Source: DATFRY01 sp035489015 (GTDB taxonomy: Bacteria > Myxococcota_A > Polyangia > Haliangiales > Haliangiaceae). From it: a stretch of 64,000 bases of DNA. Shown here piece after piece: positions 28,518-36,685 of the stretch. The number at the start of each line of letters is the position of its first letter. Position 1 is the first letter of the stretch. The notes under the pieces were generated by a model. The model saw nothing but the letters and a program-made list of their open reading frames with translations, made no database searches and was not told the origin of the DNA. Position numbers and translations under genes: made by a program. Location: contig DATHKR010000283.1 of NCBI GenBank assembly GCA_035489015.1, positions 1 to 64,000 of the forward strand, in the 5' to 3' direction.

Positions 28518-29924
28518 TCAGCGCTGGTGCGAGCGCGGTCGGCGGCGATCGGCCGGAGACCTGTCCTTGTCCTTGTCCTTGTCCGCCGGGGCCGGTCGCC
28601 CCTTCGGCGCGACCCGCGGAGCCGGGCGCTCGCGCACCTCACGGCCGCGCGGCGGCGGGGCCTGTCGCTGCTGCGGCTGCTGCTGCGGCTGCGGGCGCTC
28701 GCGCACCTCACGTCCGCGCGGCGGCGGGGCCTGTCGCTGCTGCGGCTGGGGCTGCGGCTGCGGGCGCTCGCGCACCTCGTGTCCGCGCGGCGGGGCCGAG
28801 CGCGGCTGCGGGCGCTCGCGCACCTCGCGCCCGCGCGGCGGCGCCTGGCGGTCGCGGACGTCGGGCCGTCTCACGTCGGGCCGACGCGGATCGGGCCGAC
28901 GCGGATCGGGCCGCCTCGGATCGGGTCTGCCGACGCCCGGGCGCCGCACGTCGGGGCGCGGCGCGCCCGGCCGGCGGGTGCGAGCCGGCAGCTCGCGCCG
29001 CGACTGCGTGATCTCGCGATGGCGCGGCCGCGCGATCCGCTCGTTGTGCACGCGTCCGCCCTGCAGTCGCACGCGCGCCACGATGCCTGCGCGCGGCGGC
29101 CGCACGCGGATCGGCCGCACCTTGAACCGCGCCGCGCGCTCGAAGCTCGCCCCGCGCGGGCCGCTGAACCAGTACGAGCGACCCGAGCGGACCCGGTAGC
29201 GCACTGGTCGCGTCGACCGGTAGTAGCGGCCGGGGTTGCGGATCACGTAGCGGCGGATGTCGCGCCGGTTGAGGTCGCGCGCGTTGGCGAACGTCCACAC
29301 GGTGCGGTGGTGCCGCGGCGCGAGCGGCGCCCAGCCGACCACGTCGCCGCCGAACCGCCAGTCCACCCAGGCCGGCGCCCAGGTCGACCCCGGCACCCAG
29401 ACCCAGCCGTAACCGGTGTCGCGGTACCAGCGACCGTAATGGAACGGAGCCCAGCCCCAGTTCCAGTCGCTCTGGAACATCCAGCCCACGTCGGTGTACT
29501 GCCACTGACCGTTGCTGGAGTACGGGACGAACGCGGCGCCCACCACCGAGCGCGACGGCACCCAGATGAGGCCGTAGCTCGGGCTGCGCACCCAGCGCCC
29601 GTAGGGACGCAGGCTGTCGTAGAACGTGTCGACCGACGCGTCCTCCTGGGGCGGAGCGCCCGGGTCCGCCTCGTAGGCGCCAGAGTCGTCGTAGCCGCCC
29701 GGCGGCTCCTCGTAGGGCTCGCCCGACGAATCGTCGGGGGGCTGCTGCTCGGTGTCGTCGTACGACTCGTCGTAGGGCACGTCCGACTCTTCGGAGCCCT
29801 CTGGTTCGTAGTAGGAATCCCCTTCTTGATCGCCGCCGTACTCCTCTGGACCCTGCGCATGGGCGGACTTGAGTCCAATGCACCCGACGAAGACTGTCGC
29901 GGTGAATAGCGCGAAACGCTGCAT
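28518..29924 (-). CDS. Exported DUF6600 protein with repetitive basic C-terminal tail
   Basis: 468 residues. A signal peptide ends at SAHA (about 1-23). An acidic Tyr/Glu/Ser/Asp-rich region (25-90) precedes a DUF6600 core (about 95-240) with repeated aromatic units such as RPYGRWVRSPSYGLIWVPS and GWAPFHYGRWYRDTGYGWVW. The C-terminal 200 residues are Arg/Pro/Gln-rich, with R-R-P-D and P-P-R-G-R-E-V-R-E-R-P units and a Lys/Asp tail. DUF6600 proteins are envelope or surface proteins of unknown role. ATG at 29922-29924 follows an AAGGAGGA ribosome site. The repeats may vary in copy number between strains. Confidence 0.85.
   Translation of the reverse strand: MQRFALFTATVFVGCIGLKSAHAQGPEEYGGDQEGDSYYEPEGSEESDVPYDESYDDTEQQPPDDSSGEPYEEPPGGYDDSGAYEADPGAPPQEDASVDTFYDSLRPYGRWVRSPSYGLIWVPSRSVVGAAFVPYSSNGQWQYTDVGWMFQSDWNWGWAPFHYGRWYRDTGYGWVWVPGSTWAPAWVDWRFGGDVVGWAPLAPRHHRTVWTFANARDLNRRDIRRYVIRNPGRYYRSTRPVRYRVRSGRSYWFSGPRGASFERAARFKVRPIRVRPPRAGIVARVRLQGGRVHNERIARPRHREITQSRRELPARTRRPGAPRPDVRRPGVGRPDPRRPDPRRPDPRRPDVRRPDVRDRQAPPRGREVRERPQPRSAPPRGHEVRERPQPQPQPQQRQAPPPRGREVRERPQPQQQPQQRQAPPPRGREVRERPAPRVAPKGRPAPADKDKDKDRSPADRRRPRSHQR
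28640..28850. repeat. In-frame imperfect repeats within the DUF6600 gene
   Basis: Three to four copies of a unit of about 60 bases, GCGCTCGCGCACCTC plus Gln-codon runs, encode the repeated P-P-R-G-R-E-V-R-E-R-P-Q-P motif. The copies are close enough at the DNA level for slippage or recombination to change the number of units. Confidence 0.7.
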
Positions 29925-30057
29925 CACGAGCTCCTCCTTGGACCGGGCGGATCGCAACGCGAATTCACACCCCGTCGCAGGACCTGGTGCACATCGCGGG
30001 CCGCCCCCACACGGTAGGGGTAGCACACCTACGTTCAGAAAGCGGAGCCCCGCTCAC

Positions 30058-31566
30058 TCAGAACGGGGTGCCGTCATTCCGCCGGTTGGGCGAAGAAGCG
30101 AGATCGCTCACATCGTCGTGGAGGGCGAAGGCGCTTCCCGAATCGCCGTCCACGGTGCGCGTCATCGACACACCGTCACGCCCGGTCAGGGCACTGGTGT
30201 AGCTGAATGACGCCACCACGGCGCCCCCCGCGTCGCGCAGGACCACCGAGTCGCCGCCGTTGGCGAGGGAGAGCGCGCCGGTCGAGGCGGACCGGGTGTC
30301 GGGGTCGGTGCTGTCGCCGGCGGTGACCACGATCGACGAGCCGGCGCGGAGGACCTCCCCGCTGGCGAAGACGTGGCGCACCGAGGTCGAATCGGACAGG
30401 GTGAACCCGCCCAGATCGGCGTCCTCGGCGCCGGGGTTGTACAGCTCGACGAACTCGCCGTCGGTGTTCGAGCCGGGCTCGTTGGCGAGGATCTCGTTGA
30501 GGACGATCTCGGCCGGGCCGGTGGACGCATCGGGCGAGCCGGCGTCGGGCACTCCGGCATCCGGCGTCCCTGCGTCGGGCGTCCCCGCGTCGGGCACTCC
30601 GGCATCCGGCGTCCCCGCGTCGTCGTCGATCGCGAAGTCGACCAGCACCGCCATGTGCTGCATCGACGGCGCCCCGCTGTCGCCTCGCTGAGCCGGAGCG
30701 AGGTCGCCGATCGGATCGTAGACCCGGGTGTCGACCACCAGGCCGGTCGGGAACTCCTGGTCGCCGATGCGGGTCGGCACGCGCAGCGCGGCCAGATCGG
30801 GATCCGGCAGCACGTGGTCGTACGGCTTGGCGCGCGACTGGTTGGTGTTGGGGTTGCCGTCGTTGTCGACCGGGCGTGGTCCGTCGACCACGACCACGTC
30901 GGCGAGCTCGTCGAACGCGGACTCGGCCATGCTGCCGGTGTTGAAGTCGCCGCCGATGACCAGCAGATCGCCCTCGGGCACGACGTCGCGGATCGTCCCG
31001 CTCAGCTGGATCGCCTCGGTCCGGCGCCGCGCGGTCGAGGTGGTCAGCAGGTGCACGCTCACCCCCCACAGATCGCGAGGGCCGGGCACATCGATGCGGG
31101 CGAACACGAACTCGCGGTCGGGCGCCTCCGAGTCGGTCCAGGCGCCGGAGTCGATGATCGGGAACCGGCTGATGACCGCGTTGGGGATGCGGCGATCGGG
31201 CTCGCGGAAGACCGAGAACTCCGGGCCGAAGGTGTCGTCGACGAAATCGCGCAGCGCCGCGTCGGAGTCGTCGCCGACGTTCATCTCCTGGATCAGCACC
31301 AGGTCGGCGCCGGTGCCGGCCAGGATGCGCTGACCGTGCCCGGCGTCGTAATCCTGTGGCCCGCCGCTGGTCAGGTTGGCGGCGGCCACACGCAGGACGC
31401 CGTCGGTGGCGCTGGCGGCGGCGGCGGCGCTGGCGCGCTCCGGTTCGGGCTCGGCGGTGGAGCATGCCGCGGCACCGACCAGGGCGGCCGACGCGGTCAG
31501 GATCGCGGCGGAAAAGAGCGAGGAACCAGCGAGACCAGCGAGACCAGCACTGCGAAGGACCGACAT
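30058..31566 (-). CDS. Lipoprotein with endonuclease/exonuclease/phosphatase domain and LTD domain
   Basis: 502 residues. A lipoprotein signal peptide (AAAC lipobox, Cys35) is followed by an EEP domain (about 55-315), with LVLIQEMNVGD, VISRFP, WGVSVHLLT, GDFNTGS and a terminal-like MQHMAVLVDF. A linker of repeated PDAG(T/V) units comes next, then a lamin-tail (LTD) domain (about 375-495) with IVLNEILANEPG, GEFVELYNPG and GGFTLSDS. LTD domains commonly accompany secreted nucleases. An envelope or extracellular DNase or phosphodiesterase is the best guess. ATG at 31564-31566 follows AGGAGGT. Confidence 0.85.
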   Translation of the reverse strand: MSVLRSAGLAGLAGSSLFSAAILTASAALVGAAACSTAEPEPERASAAAAASATDGVLRVAAANLTSGGPQDYDAGHGQRILAGTGADLVLIQEMNVGDDSDAALRDFVDDTFGPEFSVFREPDRRIPNAVISRFPIIDSGAWTDSEAPDREFVFARIDVPGPRDLWGVSVHLLTTSTARRRTEAIQLSGTIRDVVPEGDLLVIGGDFNTGSMAESAFDELADVVVVDGPRPVDNDGNPNTNQSRAKPYDHVLPDPDLAALRVPTRIGDQEFPTGLVVDTRVYDPIGDLAPAQRGDSGAPSMQHMAVLVDFAIDDDAGTPDAGVPDAGTPDAGTPDAGVPDAGSPDASTGPAEIVLNEILANEPGSNTDGEFVELYNPGAEDADLGGFTLSDSTSVRHVFASGEVLRAGSSIVVTAGDSTDPDTRSASTGALSLANGGDSVVLRDAGGAVVASFSYTSALTGRDGVSMTRTVDGDSGSAFALHDDVSDLASSPNRRNDGTPF

Positions 31567-31748
31567 TGGCACCACCTCCTCGCGCGCCCGGCAGCAACAC
31601 GCGGAGCCAGACCAGACCAGAACCGACACAATACGACGAGTAGGCTGGATTACAGAGTCGGAGCGCCAAAAAGCGCCGGGACGGAGGGATCTGCGCCGAA
31701 GCCGATGTCGGGCATGCGCGCCGGTGCGCGCACACGGCGGGGCGACGT

Positions 31749-31813
31749 CGCGGGTCGTGGTCGCGGGTCGTGGTCGCCGGTCGTGGTCGCCGGTCGTGGT
31801 CGCGGGTCGTGGT
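31749..31813. repeat. Five tandem copies of a 13-bp unit ending at a kinase stop codon
   Basis: Five units of CGC(G/C)GGTCGTGGT run from 31749 to 31813, the last base being the first base of the minus-strand stop of the six-TM kinase. The copies differ only at one base. Because 13 is not a multiple of 3 the repeat is not coding, and changes in copy number would not disturb the gene. Confidence 0.75.
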
Positions 31814-33507
31814 CAGCCGCGTCGCGCCGCCTGGTCGGCGACTGGCGTCGGCATCTCGCGCGCCGAGACATCGAGCGCGATCGTGCGGGCCAGCGCCGCT
31901 CGCTCGCCGCGACCGTCCTCGCCGCCGTTGCCGTTGCCTTTGCCTTTGCCACCGCCCTTTCCGTCGCCGTCCGCGTCCTGGCCTCGGCGCGGATGATCTC
32001 GCCACCACGCCTCGGCGTCGGCCGCGGTCCACAGCCCGGCTGCGCTCGAACGCTCGAGTCGGTCCCGCAGCGCGCGGGCCCCGGGCGGGCGCGCGTCAGG
32101 CTCTTTCTCGAGGCAGGCTAGCACCGCATCCTCGAGGTCGACCGGGATCGGTCGACCGAGCGCCACCGATGGGCGGGTCGGTGTCTCGTGGAGGTGCATG
32201 CTGCACACGTCGAGGATGTTCTTTCCGGCGAAGGGCGGGCGCCCGACCAGGAGGAACCAGGCCATCGCGCCGAGCCCGTAGAGGTCGCTGCGGCGGTCGA
32301 CCGTGGCAGGCGCGCGGATCGCCTCGCGCGACATGTAGAGGGGCGTGCCGGTGATGCGGTTGGCGGCGGTGATCGCGGTCGCTCCTGCCTGGTCGCCGGT
32401 GTCGATCGTCTTCACCAGCCCGAAGTCGAGGATCTTGGCGAACTCGTGCTCGCCGCTGCGCGGCGAGACCAGCACGTTGGCCGGCTTCACGTCGCGGTGG
32501 ACCAGGCCGAGGTCGTGCGCCTCGGCCAGCGCGCCGCAGATCTGGGCGACCACGTGCACCACTCGCCCGGGCGGCAGCGGACCGTCGCGCGCGACCAGGC
32601 GCTCGAGGTCGGTCCCGTCGAGCAGCTCCATCGCGTAGTAGAAGATGCCGTCGCGGGTGCGGCCGTAGTCGTAGATCGCCACCGTGCCGGGGTGGGTGAG
32701 GCGCGCGGTCAGGCGGACCTCGCGCTCGAAGCGGCGGATCTCGTCCTCGCCCATGCGATCGGGTGGCAGGAGCTTGACCGCGGTCGGCCGGCGCAGGAGC
32801 GCGTGGCTGGCCCGCCAGACCTCGCCCATCCCGCCCTCGCCGATCTTGGCCTCGAGCCGGTACTGGCCCATCACCCGCGCCTCGCGGGCCTCGCGGCGCA
32901 GCCCGAAGATCGTCTGCGAGGCCAGCGCGCCGACCGCGATGCCGACCAGGCTCCAGCACGCGGTCGGCACCGCGCTGGTCAGGACCTCGGCGCCGGGCGG
33001 GCCGCGCCACACCGCGAAGCCGACCACCGCGGCGCCGGCGACCTGGCCGATGAGGATCGTGCGGCGCGCCGTGCTCGGCACGACGATCGCGCGGGTCAGC
33101 ATGCCGGTGTTGAACGAGAGCAGCGCGATGAAGACGCCGACCGTGGGAGAGGTGGCGCCGCCCGCGCCGGCGAACAGCGTGATGATCGCGAGCGCGGAGG
33201 TGGTGTCGAGCCAGTCGAGCACGCGCGGCGGCAGCCGACCGCGCCGGGTGGTCAGCCACAGCGCGCCGGCGGTGAGCGCGCCGGCCAGGTGGAGGCTGCC
33301 GCCCGGTCCGAGCGGCGGGTACTGCCCCGCCTTGCCGCCGCCGTTGAAGACGTAGAGCGCGGCGAGCGCGACCCAGGCGATCGCGGAGAGCAGGAAGAGC
33401 GCCTTGCCGAAGGTGGCCAGCCGCGACTGGAAGAAGGCGCGCGCCTCCTCGCTGTCGGCGACGGTGCTGGCGGCCGAGGTCAGCGCGCTGGCGGGGCGGT
33501 CGGACAC
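31813..33507 (-). CDS. Ser/Thr protein kinase with N-terminal multi-helix membrane domain
   Basis: 564 residues, GTG start. The first 205 residues hold about six hydrophobic helices (near 33-54, 74-86, 103-117, 121-139, 152-168, 183-202). The kinase domain follows on the C-terminal side, the reverse of the common kinase-TM order in this window. It has IGEGGMGEV, K245, HRDVKPAN (H337-D339), DFG at 361-363 and a tolerable activation segment (GTPLYMSREA, in place of APE). The last 60 residues are low-complexity Gly/Lys/Asn/Asp. The membrane part may sense a lipid or small molecule; this is inferred. Confidence 0.88.
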   Translation of the reverse strand: MSDRPASALTSAASTVADSEEARAFFQSRLATFGKALFLLSAIAWVALAALYVFNGGGKAGQYPPLGPGGSLHLAGALTAGALWLTTRRGRLPPRVLDWLDTTSALAIITLFAGAGGATSPTVGVFIALLSFNTGMLTRAIVVPSTARRTILIGQVAGAAVVGFAVWRGPPGAEVLTSAVPTACWSLVGIAVGALASQTIFGLRREAREARVMGQYRLEAKIGEGGMGEVWRASHALLRRPTAVKLLPPDRMGEDEIRRFEREVRLTARLTHPGTVAIYDYGRTRDGIFYYAMELLDGTDLERLVARDGPLPPGRVVHVVAQICGALAEAHDLGLVHRDVKPANVLVSPRSGEHEFAKILDFGLVKTIDTGDQAGATAITAANRITGTPLYMSREAIRAPATVDRRSDLYGLGAMAWFLLVGRPPFAGKNILDVCSMHLHETPTRPSVALGRPIPVDLEDAVLACLEKEPDARPPGARALRDRLERSSAAGLWTAADAEAWWRDHPRRGQDADGDGKGGGKGKGNGNGGEDGRGERAALARTIALDVSAREMPTPVADQAARRG

Positions 33508-33576
33508 GCGCGGAGTATAGGCGGCACCCCGGTGGCGCGCCGCCCGGGTCGACCGGGCGCGCCGGCTCGAACGGCC

Positions 33577-34068
33577 TCAGACGGCGCGCGGGGAGAGGTC
33601 GGCGCGGATGCGATCCAGCCCGCGCTGCATCCAGCGGCGGAACAGCAGCAGCACCGGCGCGGCGGCCGGGACCGCGAACAGCGAGCGGAGCTGGAAGATG
33701 TAGAGCCACTCCACGTCGGTGCCGCCGCCCTCCGCGTCGGAGAAGGTCCAGCACGCCTCGCCGGTCCGCACGATCAAGGAGAACGGCGGGCGCAGGCCGC
33801 GCACCCAGCGATAGCGGTGCACGCGCGGTCGATCCGCCTCGAGGATCTCCTCCTCGATGACCGAGCCGTCCGACATCGACACGCGCCGCTCGGCGCCGGC
33901 GGTCAGCCCGCCGCTGCTGGTCATCTCGGCCCGCTCGATCCCGGGGATCGGGCCGTACTTCTGCAGCGTGCGGGCGAGGGTCTGGTTGGCGACGGCGAAG
34001 TCGTAGACCTCGGCGCGCGGCCGGCGGATGGTGACCGCGGCGCGAGTGCGGAGCCTCATCGTCGTCAT
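33577..34068 (-). CDS. SRPBCC-family protein
   Basis: 163 residues. It appears to be a START/SRPBCC fold, beginning LRTRAAVTIRRPRAEVYDFA and followed by the alternating beta pattern with ERRVSMSDGSVIEEEILEAD and VEWLYIFQ. A hydrophobic patch (LFAVPAAAPVLLLF) near the C-terminus is the helix that usually lines the ligand cavity. Members bind lipids or small hydrophobic ligands. ATG at 34066-34068 is preferred to an upstream one. It is divergent from the NTF2-like gene. Confidence 0.75.
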   Translation of the reverse strand: MTTMRLRTRAAVTIRRPRAEVYDFAVANQTLARTLQKYGPIPGIERAEMTSSGGLTAGAERRVSMSDGSVIEEEILEADRPRVHRYRWVRGLRPPFSLIVRTGEACWTFSDAEGGGTDVEWLYIFQLRSLFAVPAAAPVLLLFRRWMQRGLDRIRADLSPRAV

Positions 34069-34115
34069 GCTAGCCGCACCCGCCGCAAGCGGCAACCCGC
34101 CCCCCGGCGGCGCGG

Positions 34116-34144
34116 TTGACAGGTCGTGGCCGCGCCTCTACAGG
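34116..34144 (+). promoter_or_regulatory. Candidate sigma-70 promoter of the NTF2-like gene
   Basis: A perfect -35 hexamer TTGACA (34116-34121) is followed after 17 bases by TACAGG (34139-34144), which matches the -10 consensus in three of six positions. It lies about 50 bases before the NTF2-like start. This prediction is by eye only. Confidence 0.4.
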
Positions 34145-34192
34145 CACATCGATCGACGGAACCCAGATCGGGACGAGACCGAGGAGGATGCG

Positions 34193-34549
34193 ATGAGCGA
34201 CCTGAATTCGATCGACAAGGAACTGAACCAGCAGATCACCCAGGGCAAGGCGCTCGATGCGTTCGAGACGTACTACGCCGACGACGTGGTGATGCAGGAG
34301 AACACCGACGACCCGCGCAAGGGCAAGGCGGCGTGCCGCGAGGCCGAGCACCAGTTCTTCGCCAGCATCGAGCAGGTGCACCGCGTGGAGCTGATCAGCG
34401 CCGCGGTCGGCGCCGACGTCAGCTTCTCCGAGTGGAGCTTCGACTTCACTTACAAGGACGGCAACCGCCGCAAGATGGAGCAGGTCAGCCGTCGACGGTG
34501 GAAGGACGGCAAGGTGGTCGACGAGCGCTTCTACTACAAGGCGGGCTGA
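34193..34549 (+). CDS. SnoaL/NTF2-like domain protein
   Basis: 118 residues. The pattern, a helical N-terminus with ALDAFETYYADDVVMQENTDD and a beta-sheet with FSEWSFDFTYKDGNRRKMEQ and RRRWKDGKVVDERFYY, is typical of the NTF2-like superfamily, in which most members bind small ligands or catalyse isomerisation. Function is unknown. ATG at 34193 follows GAGGAGG at 34181-34187. A candidate sigma-70 promoter lies upstream and a hairpin follows. Confidence 0.82.
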   Translation: MSDLNSIDKELNQQITQGKALDAFETYYADDVVMQENTDDPRKGKAACREAEHQFFASIEQVHRVELISAAVGADVSFSEWSFDFTYKDGNRRKMEQVSRRRWKDGKVVDERFYYKAG

Positions 34550-34870
34550 GCCTCCGGCGCGAGGGCGCGGGCCGGAGGTGTCGTGCTCGGACGCAAGCCG
34601 GCAGAAAATGCCGGACGGGATGCGGCATCCACCCCCTTCCGCCCACATGTGCGACGCCAGCGCGCGGCGGGCAGGGCAGGGTGATCGACCCGCTCCTCCC
34701 CGTCGCTCGCGCGGTCGCCATGCGGCGGCCCGGGTCCGCCCGGCGGATGGATCCGACCCACCCCAGACGATTGTTCACCCCGGGCGGGGCGATATAGACT
34801 GAATCCGGTCCTGGGCGCGTGTGGTGCGTATCAGGTCGAAGCACGACGGAGGGTGAGGGTTCAGGCGAGG
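34550..34870. other. Intergenic region before the kinase-TPR-ligand-binding operon
   Basis: This 321-base gap holds no credible gene. At 34598-34614 CCGGCA and TGCCGG form a 6-base stem around GAAAA, a possible weak stop for the NTF2-like transcript. At 34608-34628 a second overlapping repeat ATGCCG/CGGCAT can compete with it. A candidate promoter for the kinase lies at 34771-34798. Confidence 0.45.
34771..34798 (+). promoter_or_regulatory. Candidate promoter of the kinase operon
   Basis: TTGTTC (34771-34776) is followed after 16 bases by TATAGA (34793-34798), four to five of six matches in each hexamer. It precedes the kinase start by about 70 bases. The GC-rich surroundings make an AT-rich pair stand out, but this is by eye only. 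Confidence 0.35.
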
Positions 34871-36685
34871 ATGGGGGGTAGTTACAGCTTCAGCAGCGGG
34901 GGCGCTGTCTATCGCTTCAGTCGACGGATCGGCCGGGGCGGGATGGGCGAGGTCTACCTCGGGTTGCAAGAGGGCATGGGTGGCCTCGAGCGACTGGTCG
35001 TCATAAAGCGCATCTATCCCCACTTCGGCGAGGATGAGCACTTCACTCGCATGTTGCTCGAGGAAGCGCGCCTCGCCGCCTCGATCCGCCACCCGAACGT
35101 CGTCCAGATCCACGACATCGGACGCGACGACGACGGCTACTTCATCGCGATGGAGTACCTGTCCGGCGAGACGCTGGTCTACATCACGCGCGCGCTGCGC
35201 GCGGCGGAGTCGTCGGTGCCGCCGGCGATCGCGTGCCGCATCGGCGCCGAGGTCGCGGCCGGCCTCCACTGCGCTCACACCGCGACCGATCCGGCCGGCC
35301 ACCCGCAGCCGATCGTCCACCGCGACGTCACCCCCTCGAACCTCATCGTCTGCTTCAACGGTCTGGTCAAGATCGTCGACTTCGGCGTGGCCAAGGCGAC
35401 GCTCCACGAGGGCCACACTCGCGGCGGCGTGAAGGGCAAGATGTCGTACCTCGCGCCGGAGCAGCTCTACGATCAGCCGATCGACGGCCGCACCGACGTG
35501 TTCCAGCTCGGCATCTGCCTGCACGAGCTGCTGACCGGCGCGCGCCTGTTCAAGGGCGACAACGACCAGCAGCGTGCGATGGCGGTGCTCGAGCAGGAGA
35601 TCCCGCCGCCCAGCCAGCTCGACGCTTCGATCCCCAAGGCGATCGACGAGGTGGTCCAGTGGGCGCTCGAGCGCGAGCCGGACCGCCGCCCGGCCAGCGC
35701 CGACGAGCTGCGCCGCGCGCTCGAATCGGCCGCCAACGACCTCGGCGGGGTCAGCGCGCACGACCTCGGCGAGTGGATGAGGAAGTCGTTCGCCGAGCGG
35801 CTGGTCGAGCGCACTCACTTCGAGCGCCAGTGCGTGGCCGAGATGCGCGAGGTGCGCACGTCGGGCGTGCGTCCGGTCAGCCAGCTGGCGTCCACCACCG
35901 CCGAGCTCGCGAAGCAGGACGACCTCGCCCCGGTTCGCGAGCTGCATCCGCCCGCCCGGGTGCCCTCGCTCTCGCCGCCGCCGCCCGGCGACAGCGACTC
36001 GCTGCCGGCGTACCAGGCGGGCCGCTCGCAGCCGTTCACGCTGACCAGCAGCCACGGCACGCCGCCGCCGACCCATGTGCCGCCTGCTCCGGCGATCTCG
36101 GTCGGCCGCTGGGCGCTGATCGGGCTGGTCGGCGTCTGCATCATGGTGTCCGGAATGGCGGTGGCGTGGCGGCTGAGCTCGCCCGGGTCGGGCGCCGGCG
36201 CGCCGGCCCAGGCCCGGCCGGCCCCGCAGCCCGCGCCACCGCGACCGGCGCCGGCGCCGGCGCCGCCCGCGCCGCGCCGGTTCGAGGTCGTGATGACGAC
36301 CGCGCCGGCCGAGGCGATCATCGAGCTCGACGGGGTGGTGGTCGGGCGCGGCACCTACCGGACCAGCCTGCCGGTGGACGGCGCGCGCCACATCCTCAAC
36401 ATCCGCGCCGACGGCCACGAGACGGTCGCGCTCGACTTCTCCGATCGGCCGCCGCCCCCGCGCGTGGTGCTCGATCCGGTGCGCGCGGCCCCGAACCCGA
36501 CCCGCCGCGCCGGCGATCGCGCCGCCCGCCGGGGGACTCCGCCGACGGTCACCGGCAAGCGCCCGGTCAAGCAGCGCCCGCGCGCGGCGGACAGCGAGGA
36601 GGCCGCGCTGACCGACAACCCGGATCCGTGGGCCGACGACCCCGGCAAGAACGACAGCGACCGATCACCCGAAGGAACTCCATGA
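34871..36685 (+). CDS. Membrane Ser/Thr protein kinase with PEGA-like C-terminus (HRDVT variant)
   Basis: 604 residues from ATG 34871; a GTG at 34853 could add 6 residues. The kinase domain (about 14-290) has GRGGMGEVYLG, K46, HRDV at 150-153, DFG at 170-172 and APEQ. The catalytic-loop lysine after HRDV is threonine (HRDVTPSN), a change I recall in other myxobacterial kinases but not common elsewhere. A membrane helix at about 413-434 leads to a Pro-rich linker and a PEGA-like domain (about 466-535). The downstream TPR protein gene overlaps its stop in an ATGA, and a ligand-binding lipoprotein gene follows. Confidence 0.88.
   Translation: MGGSYSFSSGGAVYRFSRRIGRGGMGEVYLGLQEGMGGLERLVVIKRIYPHFGEDEHFTRMLLEEARLAASIRHPNVVQIHDIGRDDDGYFIAMEYLSGETLVYITRALRAAESSVPPAIACRIGAEVAAGLHCAHTATDPAGHPQPIVHRDVTPSNLIVCFNGLVKIVDFGVAKATLHEGHTRGGVKGKMSYLAPEQLYDQPIDGRTDVFQLGICLHELLTGARLFKGDNDQQRAMAVLEQEIPPPSQLDASIPKAIDEVVQWALEREPDRRPASADELRRALESAANDLGGVSAHDLGEWMRKSFAERLVERTHFERQCVAEMREVRTSGVRPVSQLASTTAELAKQDDLAPVRELHPPARVPSLSPPPPGDSDSLPAYQAGRSQPFTLTSSHGTPPPTHVPPAPAISVGRWALIGLVGVCIMVSGMAVAWRLSSPGSGAGAPAQARPAPQPAPPRPAPAPAPPAPRRFEVVMTTAPAEAIIELDGVVVGRGTYRTSLPVDGARHILNIRADGHETVALDFSDRPPPPRVVLDPVRAAPNPTRRAGDRAARRGTPPTVTGKRPVKQRPRAADSEEAALTDNPDPWADDPGKNDSDRSPEGTP

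Noticed and set aside
28640..28850. Regular repeats that could look like a CRISPR array
   Set aside because: Units lie in one reading frame, encode a repeated peptide and have no unique spacers.
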